Source: CAVWDI01 sp963793095 (GTDB lineage Bacteria > Chloroflexota > Anaerolineae > Anaerolineales > UBA4823). Taken from it: 64,000 nt of DNA. Location of the stretch: positions 1,364,001-1,428,000 of the forward strand of contig CAWBYY010000002.1 of NCBI GenBank assembly GCA_963793095.1, read 5' to 3'. The translations under genes were made by a program, and so were the position numbers. Below are positions 36,513-45,844 of this stretch, piece after piece. Position 1 is the first letter of the stretch; each line of letters opens with the position of its first letter. A model generated the notes under the pieces. The model saw nothing but the letters and a program-made list of their open reading frames with translations, had not been told where the DNA came from and did not search any database.

Positions 36513-37085
36513 TTATCCTTTTGGCACTTGATGGTGCGTTCTACATCTTGCTTCATACAGCTCGGACGCACCTACAATCACCACCGGGTCCTCATATCGG
36601 GCGGGTTCACCATCAACAAGACGTTGGGTCCGGCTCGCCTGTTCACCGCAGACAACACATATTGCATGGAGTTTATCGACAACTTCAGCTTTCGACATGA
36701 GAATAGGCATTGGTCCGAAAGGTTCACCTCGAAAATCGGTATCAAGCCCAGTGACAATAACCCTGATCCCCTGAGTAGCAAGTTTGTCGGCGATATCTAT
36801 AATTTCCTCATCAAAAAACTGGCCTTCATCAATGCCAACCACAGTAGTATCTGTTCGCAGCTTTTGAAGTATCTCTGAAGCATTACCAATTGGATCTGCA
36901 TCGTATTCAAATCCTGAGTGTGATTTTACTTTTACTATCGCATATCTATCATCTATAGATGGTTTAAACACCTGTACCTTTTGTTTGGCAATGGTTGCCC
37001 TGCGCAACCTCCGGATAAGTTCTTCGGTTTTTCCACAAAACATAGAACCTGTGATTACTTCCAGTGAACCGGTATAATGTTTCAT
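36513..37085 (-). CDS. tdk: Thymidine kinase
   Basis: This 190-residue type II thymidine kinase has the P-loop GSMFCGKTEELIRR, the DEGQFFDEE motif that holds the catalytic Glu, and a zinc site (CVVCGEQASRTQR followed by C near the end). The lasso region FRGEPFGP is also present. It phosphorylates thymidine with ATP. It is the first gene of the leftward tdk-hpt-nucleotidyltransferase operon. The 193 bases upstream, to the rpmE terminator, hold its promoter, which I could not fix. Confidence 0.95.
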   Translation of the reverse strand: MKHYTGSLEVITGSMFCGKTEELIRRLRRATIAKQKVQVFKPSIDDRYAIVKVKSHSGFEYDADPIGNASEILQKLRTDTTVVGIDEGQFFDEEIIDIADKLATQGIRVIVTGLDTDFRGEPFGPMPILMSKAEVVDKLHAICVVCGEQASRTQRLVDGEPARYEDPVVIVGASELYEARCRTHHQVPKG

Positions 37086-37278
37086 TAATTTTTTTTACCT
37101 CTAAAATAGACAAATCGTCTGAAATAATTGGATTAAAAAATGTGATGGTCTGAACCTGAAATCAGTTTCAATTTTTATATTCTACCCCTATAATTTATCA
37201 TTTTGTTTCCTATATATAAAAATCCTCCGCTGTTTTTCAATCCAAAGGAAGTTATATTTTTAATATCATACATGAAAA

Positions 37279-37312
37279 AAAACAGGCAGCGAATGGATCA
37301 TCTGCCTGTTTT
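37279..37312 (-). terminator. Terminator of the rplU-rpmA-rpmE operon
   Basis: An 11-bp stem AAAACAGGCAG / CTGCCTGTTTT (37279-37289 and 37302-37312) lies 22 bases after the rpmE stop. On the minus strand it is followed by a run of eight T (37282-37275), a strong intrinsic terminator. Confidence 0.85.
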
Positions 37313-37334
37313 TTAACGAAAGGTGAACTGGTTA

Positions 37335-37808
37335 TTAAACCTGGATTTCCTCCATCGCTTCCGGTATTTCATATCCGATTTGCCGTAATTTCTTCTTTAA
37401 ATCAGCAAGTGATTTTCTTCCAAAACCATCAATAGCTAAAATTGAATTTTCCCCCAGTTCCATTTTTTCCAGAACATCGCCAACAGTAGATAAACCAGCA
37501 CTTTTCAAGGAGTCTGATGCACGCTTGCTTAATTCAAGATCATCAATCGACCGTTCCGGTGATACTCGTTCCGCTTCCCGTGATTGAAGCTCCTGTACAT
37601 AATCTTCACGCGCCTGTAATTTTTTATAAAAACGATCAACCTGGCCTTCTGTATCTACTATTCTCTGTTCTCCAGTAAAAAATGGATGGCATTGAGAACA
37701 AACATCAGTTCGAATAACTTTGCTTGTTGAACCAGTTGTCCATGTGTTGCCGCAGGCGCAGGTCACCTGAGCTTCTGGATAATATGTTGGATGGATTTCT
37801 TTTTTCAT
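37335..37808 (-). CDS. rpmE: Ribosomal protein L31 with an RNA-polymerase-alpha-CTD-like extension
   Basis: The first 70 residues are a zinc-binding (C+) L31: HPTYYPEAQVTCACGNTW with C17 and C19, and C37/C40 in DVCSQCHPFF, followed by the family TGEQRIVDTEGQVDRFYKK. Typical L31 ends there. This protein continues to 157 residues. A charged linker (71-86) leads to a helix-hairpin-helix domain at 87-150, IDDLELSKRASDSLKSAGL and TVGDVLEKM, then DGFGRKSLADLKKKL, which reads like the C-terminal domain of RNA polymerase alpha. The same pattern occurs in NusA in this window. L31 sits at the 30S-50S bridge; the tail could contact polymerase, NusA or nucleic acid. That is inference. It follows rpmA by 67 bases. 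Confidence 0.9.
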   Translation of the reverse strand: MKKEIHPTYYPEAQVTCACGNTWTTGSTSKVIRTDVCSQCHPFFTGEQRIVDTEGQVDRFYKKLQAREDYVQELQSREAERVSPERSIDDLELSKRASDSLKSAGLSTVGDVLEKMELGENSILAIDGFGRKSLADLKKKLRQIGYEIPEAMEEIQV

Positions 37809-37875
37809 TATTTAATAACTCCATTTATTTGCCTGTTCTAAATATAAGACGAACAATTTATCTTACGTCCCGAAA

Positions 37876-38133
37876 TTAATTCACAGGCATTACACTTACG
37901 CGCTTACGGTCATCACGAACATTTTCGTAAATAACCACACCTTCAATTGTGGCAAAAAGTGTGTCGTCTTTGCCTCGCCCAACATTTTTCCCGGGCTTGA
38001 TCCTGGTTCCCCGCTGGCGAACAAGGATATTTCCAGAAAGAACATGTTCCCCAGCGAATTTTTTAATACCTAAACGTTGGCTGCGGCTATCTCTTCCGTT
38101 GCGGCTTGACCCTCCGCCTTTTTTATGAGCCAT
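37876..38133 (-). CDS. rpmA: 50S ribosomal protein L27
   Basis: This 85-residue protein is a standard L27, with the N-terminal AHKKGGGSSRNGRDS and GVKKFAGE-like IKKFAGEHVLSGNILVRQRG. The N-terminus reaches the peptidyl transferase centre and binds tRNA ends. There is no cleavable extension like that in Firmicutes. The start codon lies inside the last codons of rplU (11-base overlap), so synthesis of L21 and L27 is coupled. The order rplU-rpmA is common; rpmE next to them is less so. Confidence 0.97.
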   Translation of the reverse strand: MAHKKGGGSSRNGRDSRSQRLGIKKFAGEHVLSGNILVRQRGTRIKPGKNVGRGKDDTLFATIEGVVIYENVRDDRKRVSVMPVN

Positions 38134-38479
38134 CTTGACCGTCCTCTTTCTTTTTCTTGTTACTACCTAACGAAATTTTATTTATATGCACTCTAGTATA
38201 CTTCTGGCGGTGACCTGTTTTTACACGGTAGCGATTTCTTGGCCTATATTTAAAAACAACAACTTTGGGACCTTTTACTTCTCCAACAACCGTTGCGCTG
38301 ACATTCGCCCTGCTTATCAATGGAGTGCCTACATTGATCTTGTCTCCATCAGAAACCAGCAAAACATTGTCTAGCTTGATTTCCGTTCCAGGATCGACCT
38401 GCATAAGGTCTATATCGATGGTTTTTCCCTCAAGGATTTTATACTGCTTGCCGCCATTCTCTATGATAGCATATCTCAT
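38123..38479 (-). CDS. rplU: 50S ribosomal protein L21
   Basis: This 118-residue L21 begins MRYAIIENGGKQYKILEG and ends with the KVVVFKYRPRNRYRVKTGHRQ-type block and a short Lys/Glu/Asp-rich tail. L21 binds 23S rRNA domain I-III in the large subunit. It is the first gene of the rplU-rpmA-rpmE operon, with a consensus promoter and a leader of about 127 nt. The leader may carry an autoregulatory structure. Confidence 0.97.
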   Translation of the reverse strand: MRYAIIENGGKQYKILEGKTIDIDLMQVDPGTEIKLDNVLLVSDGDKINVGTPLISRANVSATVVGEVKGPKVVVFKYRPRNRYRVKTGHRQKYTRVHINKISLGSNKKKKEDGQDGS

Positions 38480-38606
38480 TTTCTCTCTCCAAGCTTCACT
38501 TCACCATAAACACAGCGCGTGCCTTATTCTATTTCCGGCGCGGTGGAACGGGGAAGTTGGGGATTTGTGTACAACAATATGCCCCAGCAATTTGCTGCCG
38601 GGACGG
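38480..38606 (-). promoter_or_regulatory. Long 5' leader of rplU (candidate L21 leader)
   Basis: The predicted rplU transcript has an untranslated leader of about 127 nt. Near its 5' end it can form a hairpin (CCGGCAGC / GCTGGGG around AAATT), and it has other GC-rich stretches. L21 leaders are known autoregulatory elements in several phyla, but I cannot match it to a specific consensus. Confidence 0.35.
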
Positions 38607-38612
38607 TCAAGT

Positions 38613-38641
38613 ATTATAACTGTGTTCATTGCCACTGTCAA
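38613..38641 (-). promoter_or_regulatory. Consensus promoter of the rplU operon
   Basis: On the minus strand perfect TTGACA (38641-38636) and TATAAT (38618-38613) are 17 bases apart, an ideal sigma70 promoter. Start is near 38606. The divergent region to 38833 holds the ppdK promoter, which I could not pin down. Confidence 0.85.
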
Positions 38642-38833
38642 ACAAATACAGTAATAAAATTTATTAATTATTTATATCCTCCAATCAATTCCCGATATCT
38701 TTTCAGTTCCAACCCGAATAATTGTACACAAGTCGTAAAAACCAGTTGGCTTTGTGAAATTTTACATCAAGTTATGGTAAACTTATCGTTTGGTATTTTT
38801 CATTTGAAAAACTTTTATCAGGAGCAGATAGTA

Positions 38834-41585
38834 ATGTCAGAAAAAAAATGGGTTTATATGTTTAATGAAGTCGATGAAGCTGAGAAGACTGTGGGGGGTG
38901 ATTGGGAGAAGGTACGCGACTTGTTGGGTGGGAAGGGCGCCAATCTCGGTGACATGACAAGGGCAAAAATTCCAGTCCCCCCAGGTTTTACAGTCACCAC
39001 TGAGGCATGCCTTGCTTTTTTGGCGGAGCAGAACAAATTTCCGCCAGGTATGTGGGAGCAAGAACTTGAAGCAATTAAAAAGGTGGAAACCCAGACAGGA
39101 AAGAAATTTGGAGATCCCAAAAATCCTCTTCTGGTATCCAGCCGTTCTGGAGCAAAGTTCTCAATGCCCGGGATGATGGATACGGTTTTGAATATTGGTT
39201 TGAATGATCTGACTGCGGAAGGAATGAGCAAAAAAACAGGCAATTCAAGATTTGTCTATGATGCATACCGCCGTCTGGTTGAGATGTTCGGCTCGGTTGT
39301 TTTAGGTATCCCGGATGAAGCATTTGAAGACCCTATGGCGGAGTACAAAGCCGAGAGAGGGATTAAATCAGATACAGAGCTGGATACAGATGATTGGAAG
39401 TTGATAACCGATATGTTTAAGAAGGTTGTAAAAGATCAGAAAGGTATTGATTTCCCACAGGATCCATATGAGCAGTTGAGACTATCCACTGAGGCTGTAT
39501 TTAAATCCTGGAACGGTAAAAGAGCAGTGGATTATCGCAATGCTGCTGGGATATCACACGATCTCGGAACTGCTGTAAACATGGTTACTATGGTTTTCGG
39601 GAATATGGGCTGGGATTCTGGTACAGGAGTAGCTTTTACACGGGATCCGGCTACAGGTGAAAAAGAATTATACGGGGATTATCTGTTGAATGCGCAAGGG
39701 AGAAGATGTAGTTGCTGGAATACGAAATACTGAAAAAATTCAAAATCTTGAAAAGGAAATGCCAGAGGCATATCAGGAGTTTCTGGATATCTGCAATCGG
39801 CTGGAAAATCATTACCGTGAAATGCAGGATGTTGAATTCACAATTGAAGAAAATAAATTGTGGATGCTCCAAACCAGAACTGGAAAACGCACTGCCAAAG
39901 CCACTGTCAAGATTGCAGTAGACATGGCAAATGAAGGTTTGATTTCAAAAGAAGAGGCGATATTACGGGTGTCTCCTGACGAAGTTGATACATTGCTTCA
40001 CCCTCAATTTGATATTAAGGCGCTTGAAAAGGCCAAATCGGAAGGTAGAAAAATTGCCAGCGGTGTAAATGCTTCTCCGGGTGCGGCTGTTGGTCAGGTA
40101 TATTTTGATGCCGACAAATCGGAAATAATGGCTAAGGAAAATAGCCAGGATGTTATTATGGTCAGACCCTTTACAAAACCTGATGACGTACACGGAATGT
40201 TAGCGGCTAAAGGGATTCTTACAAGCGAGGGAGGCGCAACTTCGCACGCAGCAGTGGTTGCGAGACAATTTGGAGTCCCGTGTGTGGTTGGAGCATCTGA
40301 AATAAGAATTGACCTTGAGCGTAAACTGATGGAGGTCAATGGTCTGGTTATCAAGGAAGGTGAATGGATTTCGGTAGATGGAACAACGGGCGATGTTTAC
40401 CTCGGGCAGATGCCGACGATCGCTCCATCTTTGGAAGAACAGACTGATTTGCTCATCTTACTGAATTGGGCTGATGAAACCAGCGCCACACCGGGGATTC
40501 GAAAGGCGCCTGAAGGATGGCCAAGTAAAGGACTGGAGGTTTGGGCGAATGCTGATTATCCAGCGGATGCGCGTCGTGCCCGTTCTTACGGCGCCGTGGG
40601 AATTGGTTTGTGCAGGACAGAGCATATGTTTTTTGAACAGGAAAGGCTGCCCATTGTTCAAAGGATGATCCTGGCCGAGTCCTCAAAAGAAAGAGTGTCC
40701 GCACTGGATGAACTGCTGCCGTATCAGCGATCAGATTTTGAGGGATTGTTTGAAGCAATGGATGGATATCCTGTCATCATTCGCTTGATTGATCCACCGC
40801 TGCATGAATTTCTCCCATCTGAAGAAGAATTGCTGGAAGAGGTGATTACCAAGCGAGTTAAAGGCGAAACTGAAGGCCTGGCGGAAAAGGAAGATTTACT
40901 GCAAAAAGTTCAAGCAATGCATGAGAGCAACCCGATGATGGGGATGCGGGGTGTCCGTTTGAGCATCTATATGCCTGAGATCGTTGAAATGCAGGTTAGG
41001 GCAATCTTTGAAGCTGCCGCTCGACAAACCAAAGCCGGTGTTACCGTGAAACCTGAAGTTATGATACCGCTAACAGGAACGGTAAAAGAATTGGAATGGA
41101 TTCAACCCCGGCTTGAACGTATTGCGAAAGAGGTTATGGATGAGTACGGGGTAAGTTTTGACTATAAATTTGGAACAATGGTTGAAATTCCGCGCGCTGC
41201 GGTAACCGCCGAAGAAGTTGCGGAAGTCGCTGAGTTCTTTTCCTTCGGAACAAATGACCTGACACAGATGACATTTGGATACAGCCGGGATGATGCCGAG
41301 CGCAACTTCTTGGTGAAGTACGTTGAAGAAGGTATTCTGCCTGAGAACCCGTTTCAAACACTTGATACAGAAGGTGTAGGCAGGTTGATGAAGATTGCGG
41401 TGGACGATGGCCGCAAATCCAGGGTTGATCTTGAGGTGGGAATTTGCGGAGAACACGGCGGCGACCCGGCATCAATTGAGTTCTGCCATTTGATTGGCAA
41501 CAATTATGTAAGCTGCTCTCCGTTTAGAGTTCCGATTGCCCGGTTAGCAGCTGCACATTCTGCCTTGAAGTACAGGGAAAAATAA
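38834..41585 (+). CDS. ppdK: Pyruvate, phosphate dikinase, with one frameshift
   Basis: PpdK interconverts pyruvate, ATP and phosphate with PEP, AMP and pyrophosphate. The N-terminal ATP-grasp part has LGGKGANLGDMTRAKIPVPPG and SSRSGAKFSMPGMMDTVLN. The swivelling domain carries the phosphorylated His in GGATSHAAVVARQFG. The C-terminal PEP domain has RTEHMFF and the catalytic Cys in VGICGEHGGDP. The reading frame breaks at 39698-39703: one G too many in CAAGGGAGAAGATG turns NAQGEDVVAGIRNTEKIQ into a stop shortly after. Removing one base gives a single protein of about 916 residues. The start is ATG 38834 after GGAG, not the upstream frame from 38519. The shift looks like an assembly error. Confidence 0.93.
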
Positions 41586-41608
41586 TCGAGATAAGTCTAG
41601 TACAAACA

Positions 41609-41639
41609 AAAACTCCCGGTTTTGTATGCCGGGAGTTTT
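41609..41639. terminator. Bidirectional terminator between ppdK and the zinc protein gene
   Basis: AAAACTCCCGG (41609-41619) pairs perfectly with CCGGGAGTTTT (41629-41639) across a 9-base loop, with A runs before and T after, between two convergent genes. Confidence 0.8.
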
Positions 41640-41650
41640 ATTTCGAAGAA

Positions 41651-41863
41651 CTACTGTTCTTCTTTAATCCAACCCACTGCTTCCATATACCAGCGTGGAG
41701 CCCGTGAAACAAATTTCCCATAAGGATCATTAACTGGTCTCCGGCGTGTGTCCCCAATTTCACCGATTTTGCAAGCAACCATTTGATGCTGGTGGCATTC
41801 CATCTCGGTTTCACAAACTCGAAAACAGGTCGGGCAGATATAGAAGTCAGGATTTAGAGACAT
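41651..41863 (-). CDS. Small zinc-binding protein of unknown function
   Basis: This 70-residue protein has CPTCFRVCETEMECHQHQMVAC near the N-terminus, enough cysteines and histidines for a zinc knuckle, and a C-terminal half with RRPVNDPYGKFVSRAPRWYM. I do not recognise a function. It has an ATG start preceded by a GGAG-like sequence, and the stop lies next to the shared terminator. It is the third small zinc protein in the window. Confidence 0.6.
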   Translation of the reverse strand: MSLNPDFYICPTCFRVCETEMECHQHQMVACKIGEIGDTRRRPVNDPYGKFVSRAPRWYMEAVGWIKEEQ

Positions 41864-42016
41864 ATTGAGCTCCAGGATTTGATCGGCATTCTGTATTTAT
41901 TTTACCAGATAATTAAGGACAAATATTGTCCAATTAAAAATTTCTAATAAGTTCTCATTCTCGGTCATGGTTGTATTAGAATTTAAATCATTGAACTCGG
42001 TAAATAATCTATAACG

Positions 42017-43094
42017 ATGGGCGAAAGATATTCTCGAAGAGATTTTATAAAAATTGCCGGGCTGTCTTTAGGAAGTCTGGCTTTTTCACCTGTATTCCCA
42101 CGCGAAAGTGTTCGTGATATTGGCAAATTGGCTCGTGTTGCGGTTTCACAGGTTGATGTTCGGTTGAATCCGAACGACAAATCGGCCATTGTCGGCAATC
42201 GTTTTCGTGATCAATTAATCCATATCTATGAGGAATTTCACCCACCTGATGCGCCAGAATTTTATAACACGCTGTGGTATCGAGTATGGGGCGGATTCAT
42301 GCACAGTGCACATTTACAGATTGTTGATGTTAATCTAAACAAGGTGCAGAATATAATCGATCCCGGAGGCCAGCTTTTTGAAGTTACTGTGCCATACACG
42401 GTTGCCTACCAGTATTCAACCTGGGATGGTTGGAAGCCATGGAGAGGCTCCAGGTTGTATTATTCTTCCACACATTGGGTAACCGGCATTGAAGAAGGAC
42501 CGGATGGAAAAGCCTGGTACCAGCTGACAAGCGAACTTAGTAAAATGGAAAAGTACCTTGTACCAGCGGAACATCTGCGCTATATCCCCCCTGATGAATA
42601 CAGCCCCATTTCAACTAAAATACCTGCTGAAAAAAAGCGATTGGAACTCTCCTTGAGTTCACCAGACTCTGTATGCATTTGAAGGGGAAGATGAAGTATA
42701 TTCAGTCAAAATATCATCAGGATTGCCCAACAACAGGCTTTCAGATAGTCAGTATCCAACTTCAACACCAAAGGGGAGATATCGTATTTATTCAAAAATG
42801 CCGTCGAAACATATGGGAAGCGTTGCTGGAGGCTCTGAAGTTGAAGAAAATGGTGGTTTTTCTTTGCCTGGCGTTCCCTGGACTTGCTTCTTTATCAGTC
42901 CAGGGGGTTATGCATTTCATGGCACGTACTGGCACAACAATTTCGGGTTACAGATGAGCCACGGGTGTGTGAATATGAATAACGAGGATGCCAAGTGGCT
43001 GTTCAGGTGGACCACTCCCGCTTATGAGCATGAGATTGAAAGCCCCTCAGACTGGGAATTAACCGGATATGGCACTGAAGTGTTTGTATATTAG
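42017..43094 (+). CDS. L,D-transpeptidase (YkuD family) with a Tat-like signal, one frameshift
   Basis: The N-terminus MGERYSRRDFIKIAGLSLGSLAF has a twin-arginine motif (SRRDFIK) followed by a hydrophobic core, so it is exported folded or membrane-anchored. The C-terminal catalytic domain has HGTYWHNNFG and the active-site motif SHGCVNM. Such enzymes cross-link or attach proteins to peptidoglycan through L,D linkages. The frame breaks at about 42662 (CACCAGACT has one extra C). Corrected, the sequence continues SSQTLYAFEGEDEVYSVKIS, the usual start of a YkuD domain. The joined protein is about 358 residues. Assembly error is likely. Confidence 0.85.
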
Positions 43095-43133
43095 CCCCGG
43101 ATTATTTTTTCAGTTTTTCTGAAATGGTGGGAT

Positions 43134-44999
43134 TTAATTGAATAGCAGCAGTCGGTCTGCCATTAACACGATGAACAGAAACGCCAGGTACATACTCGAA
43201 TAGCGGTACATTTTCCAGGCAACTTTGTTGCCTTCATTACTCCAAACCTTCCACGCTGTGAGTAATATCCATATTCCAAGAAGTGATGCTCCGATCAGGT
43301 AAATACTCTCTCCTAAACCAAAAAGGGGCATCAATAGTGTCAGTATAACCAGCTCAATGGTGTAGATAAGGATCTGCCAGCGGGTTTCCTTTTCACCACG
43401 TATCACAGGCAGCATTGGTACACCAGCTCTTGCATAATCTTTTCGCCTCACCAGCGCTAGTGCCCAGAAATGGGGGGGTGTCCAGACGAAGATAATAGCA
43501 AATAAGAATAGTGATGGGACATTTAAACCGTTCGTCACTGCCGCCCAGCCTACAAGGGGTGGAATTGCTCCCGCGCCGCCTCCAATTACAATATTCTGTA
43601 CAGTCGATTTCTTCAGGATCAAACTGTAAAAAACCACGTAGTAAATAATCCCAACAAGCGTGAGAAGCGCAGCCAGAACATTAACAAATGCAACCATGAT
43701 AAAGAATGAAATGATGGCTGCTGCAGTTCCAAACGCTAAACCTTCAGCTGGTGTGACCTGGCCGGAGGGAATTGGTCTTTTCTGAGTGCGCTGCATTTTT
43801 CGATCATCTATTCTATCGATATATTGATTAATCGCACCTGACCCACCTGCAGCCAGAAACCCACCCAAAAGAGTCCAGAAAACGATCGTTTTGGAAGGCC
43901 ATTGCCCTTCTGCAATTACCATCCCAGCAAAAGTGGTGACAAGCAGCAGCGCAACAACCACCGGTTTAGTAAGTTTAATATAATTGAGGATTCTGCTCTT
44001 AAAATCTGGTACAGTGATAATGTCACTGCTGTTATATTCGCTTGCGACATCCTGGGTAAGAAGGTAGTAAGCGAGGATGACCAGGGTGATGAAAACTGTA
44101 ACTGCTGAAGCGCGATGAAGAACAAGCAGGTAAGTCGGTAATTCAACTACCATTTGCACTCCCAGCAGCGCCTGGGAAATAAACAAAACCAGACTGGCAG
44201 TCGATGCAACCAGGACCACATTACTGTGTTTATAGTTGCGCCAGTTGTGAGCATTCAATATTACAAGAAGAACTGCGCTTATTAAGACTACAAAACGGTG
44301 TCCCATGTTCATCCAGGTGTAACTATTCCAGAATAAAAGATTGCCTTCACAAATAGGCCAGCCTGTACAGGCTGTAGATATTTCCTTTCCAGACAAAGCC
44401 GAACCACTAATAAGCAGTATTAGATACACAGCTGAAGTCAGTAAAATTAAAATTCTGGATTGTTTATTTATTTTTTCCCTGATTGATAATAAACTTGAAT
44501 ACTGTATTTTGGTTGATTTCATTTTGTTTATTTCAGGTGAAATGGTAAAGACAAGCGCAGAAAGCAAGGCTGCCAAACTTACCAGTGATAAACCAAAATG
44601 TACTGGCGAAATCCAATTTCTTAAACTTATTTTCACAGGCTCGGTAAATAAAACCCCGATCAGCACCTGGGTTATGAACATTCCTGTAAACAAAAGAACG
44701 GGTATCAGAACCCGGTATTCCTTTCTGTAATTCTTTACCGTTATCAGTAAAAGCGGAATCGAAAAAAGGGCAATAATTGTTGTTGTAAACCTGTGCAGAT
44801 AATCTGGTGAAGTCTGGCTGTTCAACGGAAGCAGCCATCTGCCAAAGCATGTCGGCCAATCCGGACAACTTCTTATTGAGTCATCCGCACTCATTATTCC
44901 GCCACTAATCATGAGCAGGAAAATAAGTGAAATCATTATTATTAACAAAGACTGGTAAAGCTTGGATAATTGAAATTTATTAATCAGGTTTACAATCAC
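43134..44999 (-). CDS. ctaAB: Heme A synthase-heme O synthase fusion (CtaA-CtaB)
   Basis: This 621-residue membrane protein joins two enzymes of heme a synthesis. Residues 1-320 are a CtaA-like heme A synthase with eight helices. It has repeated HR motifs (YLHRFTTTIIAL, MGHRFVVLISAV) and two Cys pairs near SCPDWPTCFG and CTGWPICEGN. From about 340 it is CtaB, the protoheme IX farnesyltransferase, with KLTKPVVVALLL and the prenyl-binding INQYIDRIDDRKMQRTQKRP. It makes heme a for the oxidase encoded upstream. I use GTG 44999, which overlaps the SURF1 stop as GTGA; the longer frame would overlap by 88 bases. It ends the oxidase operon. Confidence 0.93.
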   Translation of the reverse strand: MIVNLINKFQLSKLYQSLLIIMISLIFLLMISGGIMSADDSIRSCPDWPTCFGRWLLPLNSQTSPDYLHRFTTTIIALFSIPLLLITVKNYRKEYRVLIPVLLFTGMFITQVLIGVLFTEPVKISLRNWISPVHFGLSLVSLAALLSALVFTISPEINKMKSTKIQYSSLLSIREKINKQSRILILLTSAVYLILLISGSALSGKEISTACTGWPICEGNLLFWNSYTWMNMGHRFVVLISAVLLVILNAHNWRNYKHSNVVLVASTASLVLFISQALLGVQMVVELPTYLLVLHRASAVTVFITLVILAYYLLTQDVASEYNSSDIITVPDFKSRILNYIKLTKPVVVALLLVTTFAGMVIAEGQWPSKTIVFWTLLGGFLAAGGSGAINQYIDRIDDRKMQRTQKRPIPSGQVTPAEGLAFGTAAAIISFFIMVAFVNVLAALLTLVGIIYYVVFYSLILKKSTVQNIVIGGGAGAIPPLVGWAAVTNGLNVPSLFLFAIIFVWTPPHFWALALVRRKDYARAGVPMLPVIRGEKETRWQILIYTIELVILTLLMPLFGLGESIYLIGASLLGIWILLTAWKVWSNEGNKVAWKMYRYSSMYLAFLFIVLMADRLLLFN

Positions 45000-45838
45000 T
45001 GGATTTTTCCTTGAGTTCTGTGGATGTGGCGTGATATATAAATTGGATAACCCAATCCTAAAATTGCTGCAAATGTAAACCATTGGATTGCATAACCAAG
45101 ATGCGGCCCTTCGGTTAATTTCAATTCAGGTTGGAAGCGGTAGGGCATCCCTGTCCAAGTTGGTTCCGGGGATTGCTGGATATAAACTGGCAATAAGGAT
45201 GAATTCATCTGTTTCTGGATATTCTCAATATTTACAAAATTCCAGGCACTTATTGGATTCACTTGGGATCCGGAAGCATCGACCCTGTTAATTCCGAAAT
45301 CAGCACTGTCCCTGGATTTTCGAATGATGCCCTTAACTTGCACATACCCGGGTTCATCAAATTGGGCCATATTGTTTGCTGTATAAGCACTTGATGGTAT
45401 CCAACCTCGATCAACAAGAACCATTTCAGATGTTTCATCGATCATTAATGGTGTGAGCAGGTGGTACCCGGATTGATTCTGCCAGTACTGGTTGCGGATT
45501 GCGATCTGTTGGGAATGGTCGTACTTGCCTCTTATCGCAACTTCACGATATTCCATGTCACGCAATAATTCACTTTCATAACCTTGATTGAGATCCAAAA
45601 CTGGCAGGGCTTGTTGTTTAAATACGCGGGCGTTGAAAGCTCTCCGTTGCTCCAAACGGTCTAACTGCCAGATTCCTAAACGGATTAAGACCGCCAGACC
45701 CAAAAAAACCGTAAGAGTTGCGAACACCCATCGGCCGCTCACCATCTGCTTGAGGATCGATAGAACCCCCGACTGAAAATTGATGATTCTAGCGTGGTTT
45801 TCAAGAAGAAAATTTTTAGATCTGGATACCTGGCTCAT
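44996..45838 (-). CDS. SURF1-family cytochrome oxidase assembly protein
   Basis: This 280-residue protein is a SURF1 homologue, with transmembrane helices near residues 37-55 and 248-267. The family signature GIWQLDRLEQRRAFN follows the first helix, and DRGWIPSS and the GYAIQWFTFAAILG end are also typical. SURF1 helps insert heme a into oxidase subunit I. It lies between the cupredoxin-like gene and ctaAB in the oxidase operon, with a 6-base gap upstream and GTGA overlap downstream. Confidence 0.88.
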   Translation of the reverse strand: MSQVSRSKNFLLENHARIINFQSGVLSILKQMVSGRWVFATLTVFLGLAVLIRLGIWQLDRLEQRRAFNARVFKQQALPVLDLNQGYESELLRDMEYREVAIRGKYDHSQQIAIRNQYWQNQSGYHLLTPLMIDETSEMVLVDRGWIPSSAYTANNMAQFDEPGYVQVKGIIRKSRDSADFGINRVDASGSQVNPISAWNFVNIENIQKQMNSSLLPVYIQQSPEPTWTGMPYRFQPELKLTEGPHLGYAIQWFTFAAILGLGYPIYISRHIHRTQGKIQ

Positions 45839-45844
45839 ATTTTT

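Noticed and set aside
38519..38833. 105-residue extension upstream of ppdK
   Set aside because: It runs through the rplU promoter and leader; ATG 38834 with GGAG starts the conserved PpdK sequence.
40453..40758. Antisense frames in ppdK and similar frames elsewhere
   Set aside because: They overlap strongly conserved genes and have no family resemblance.
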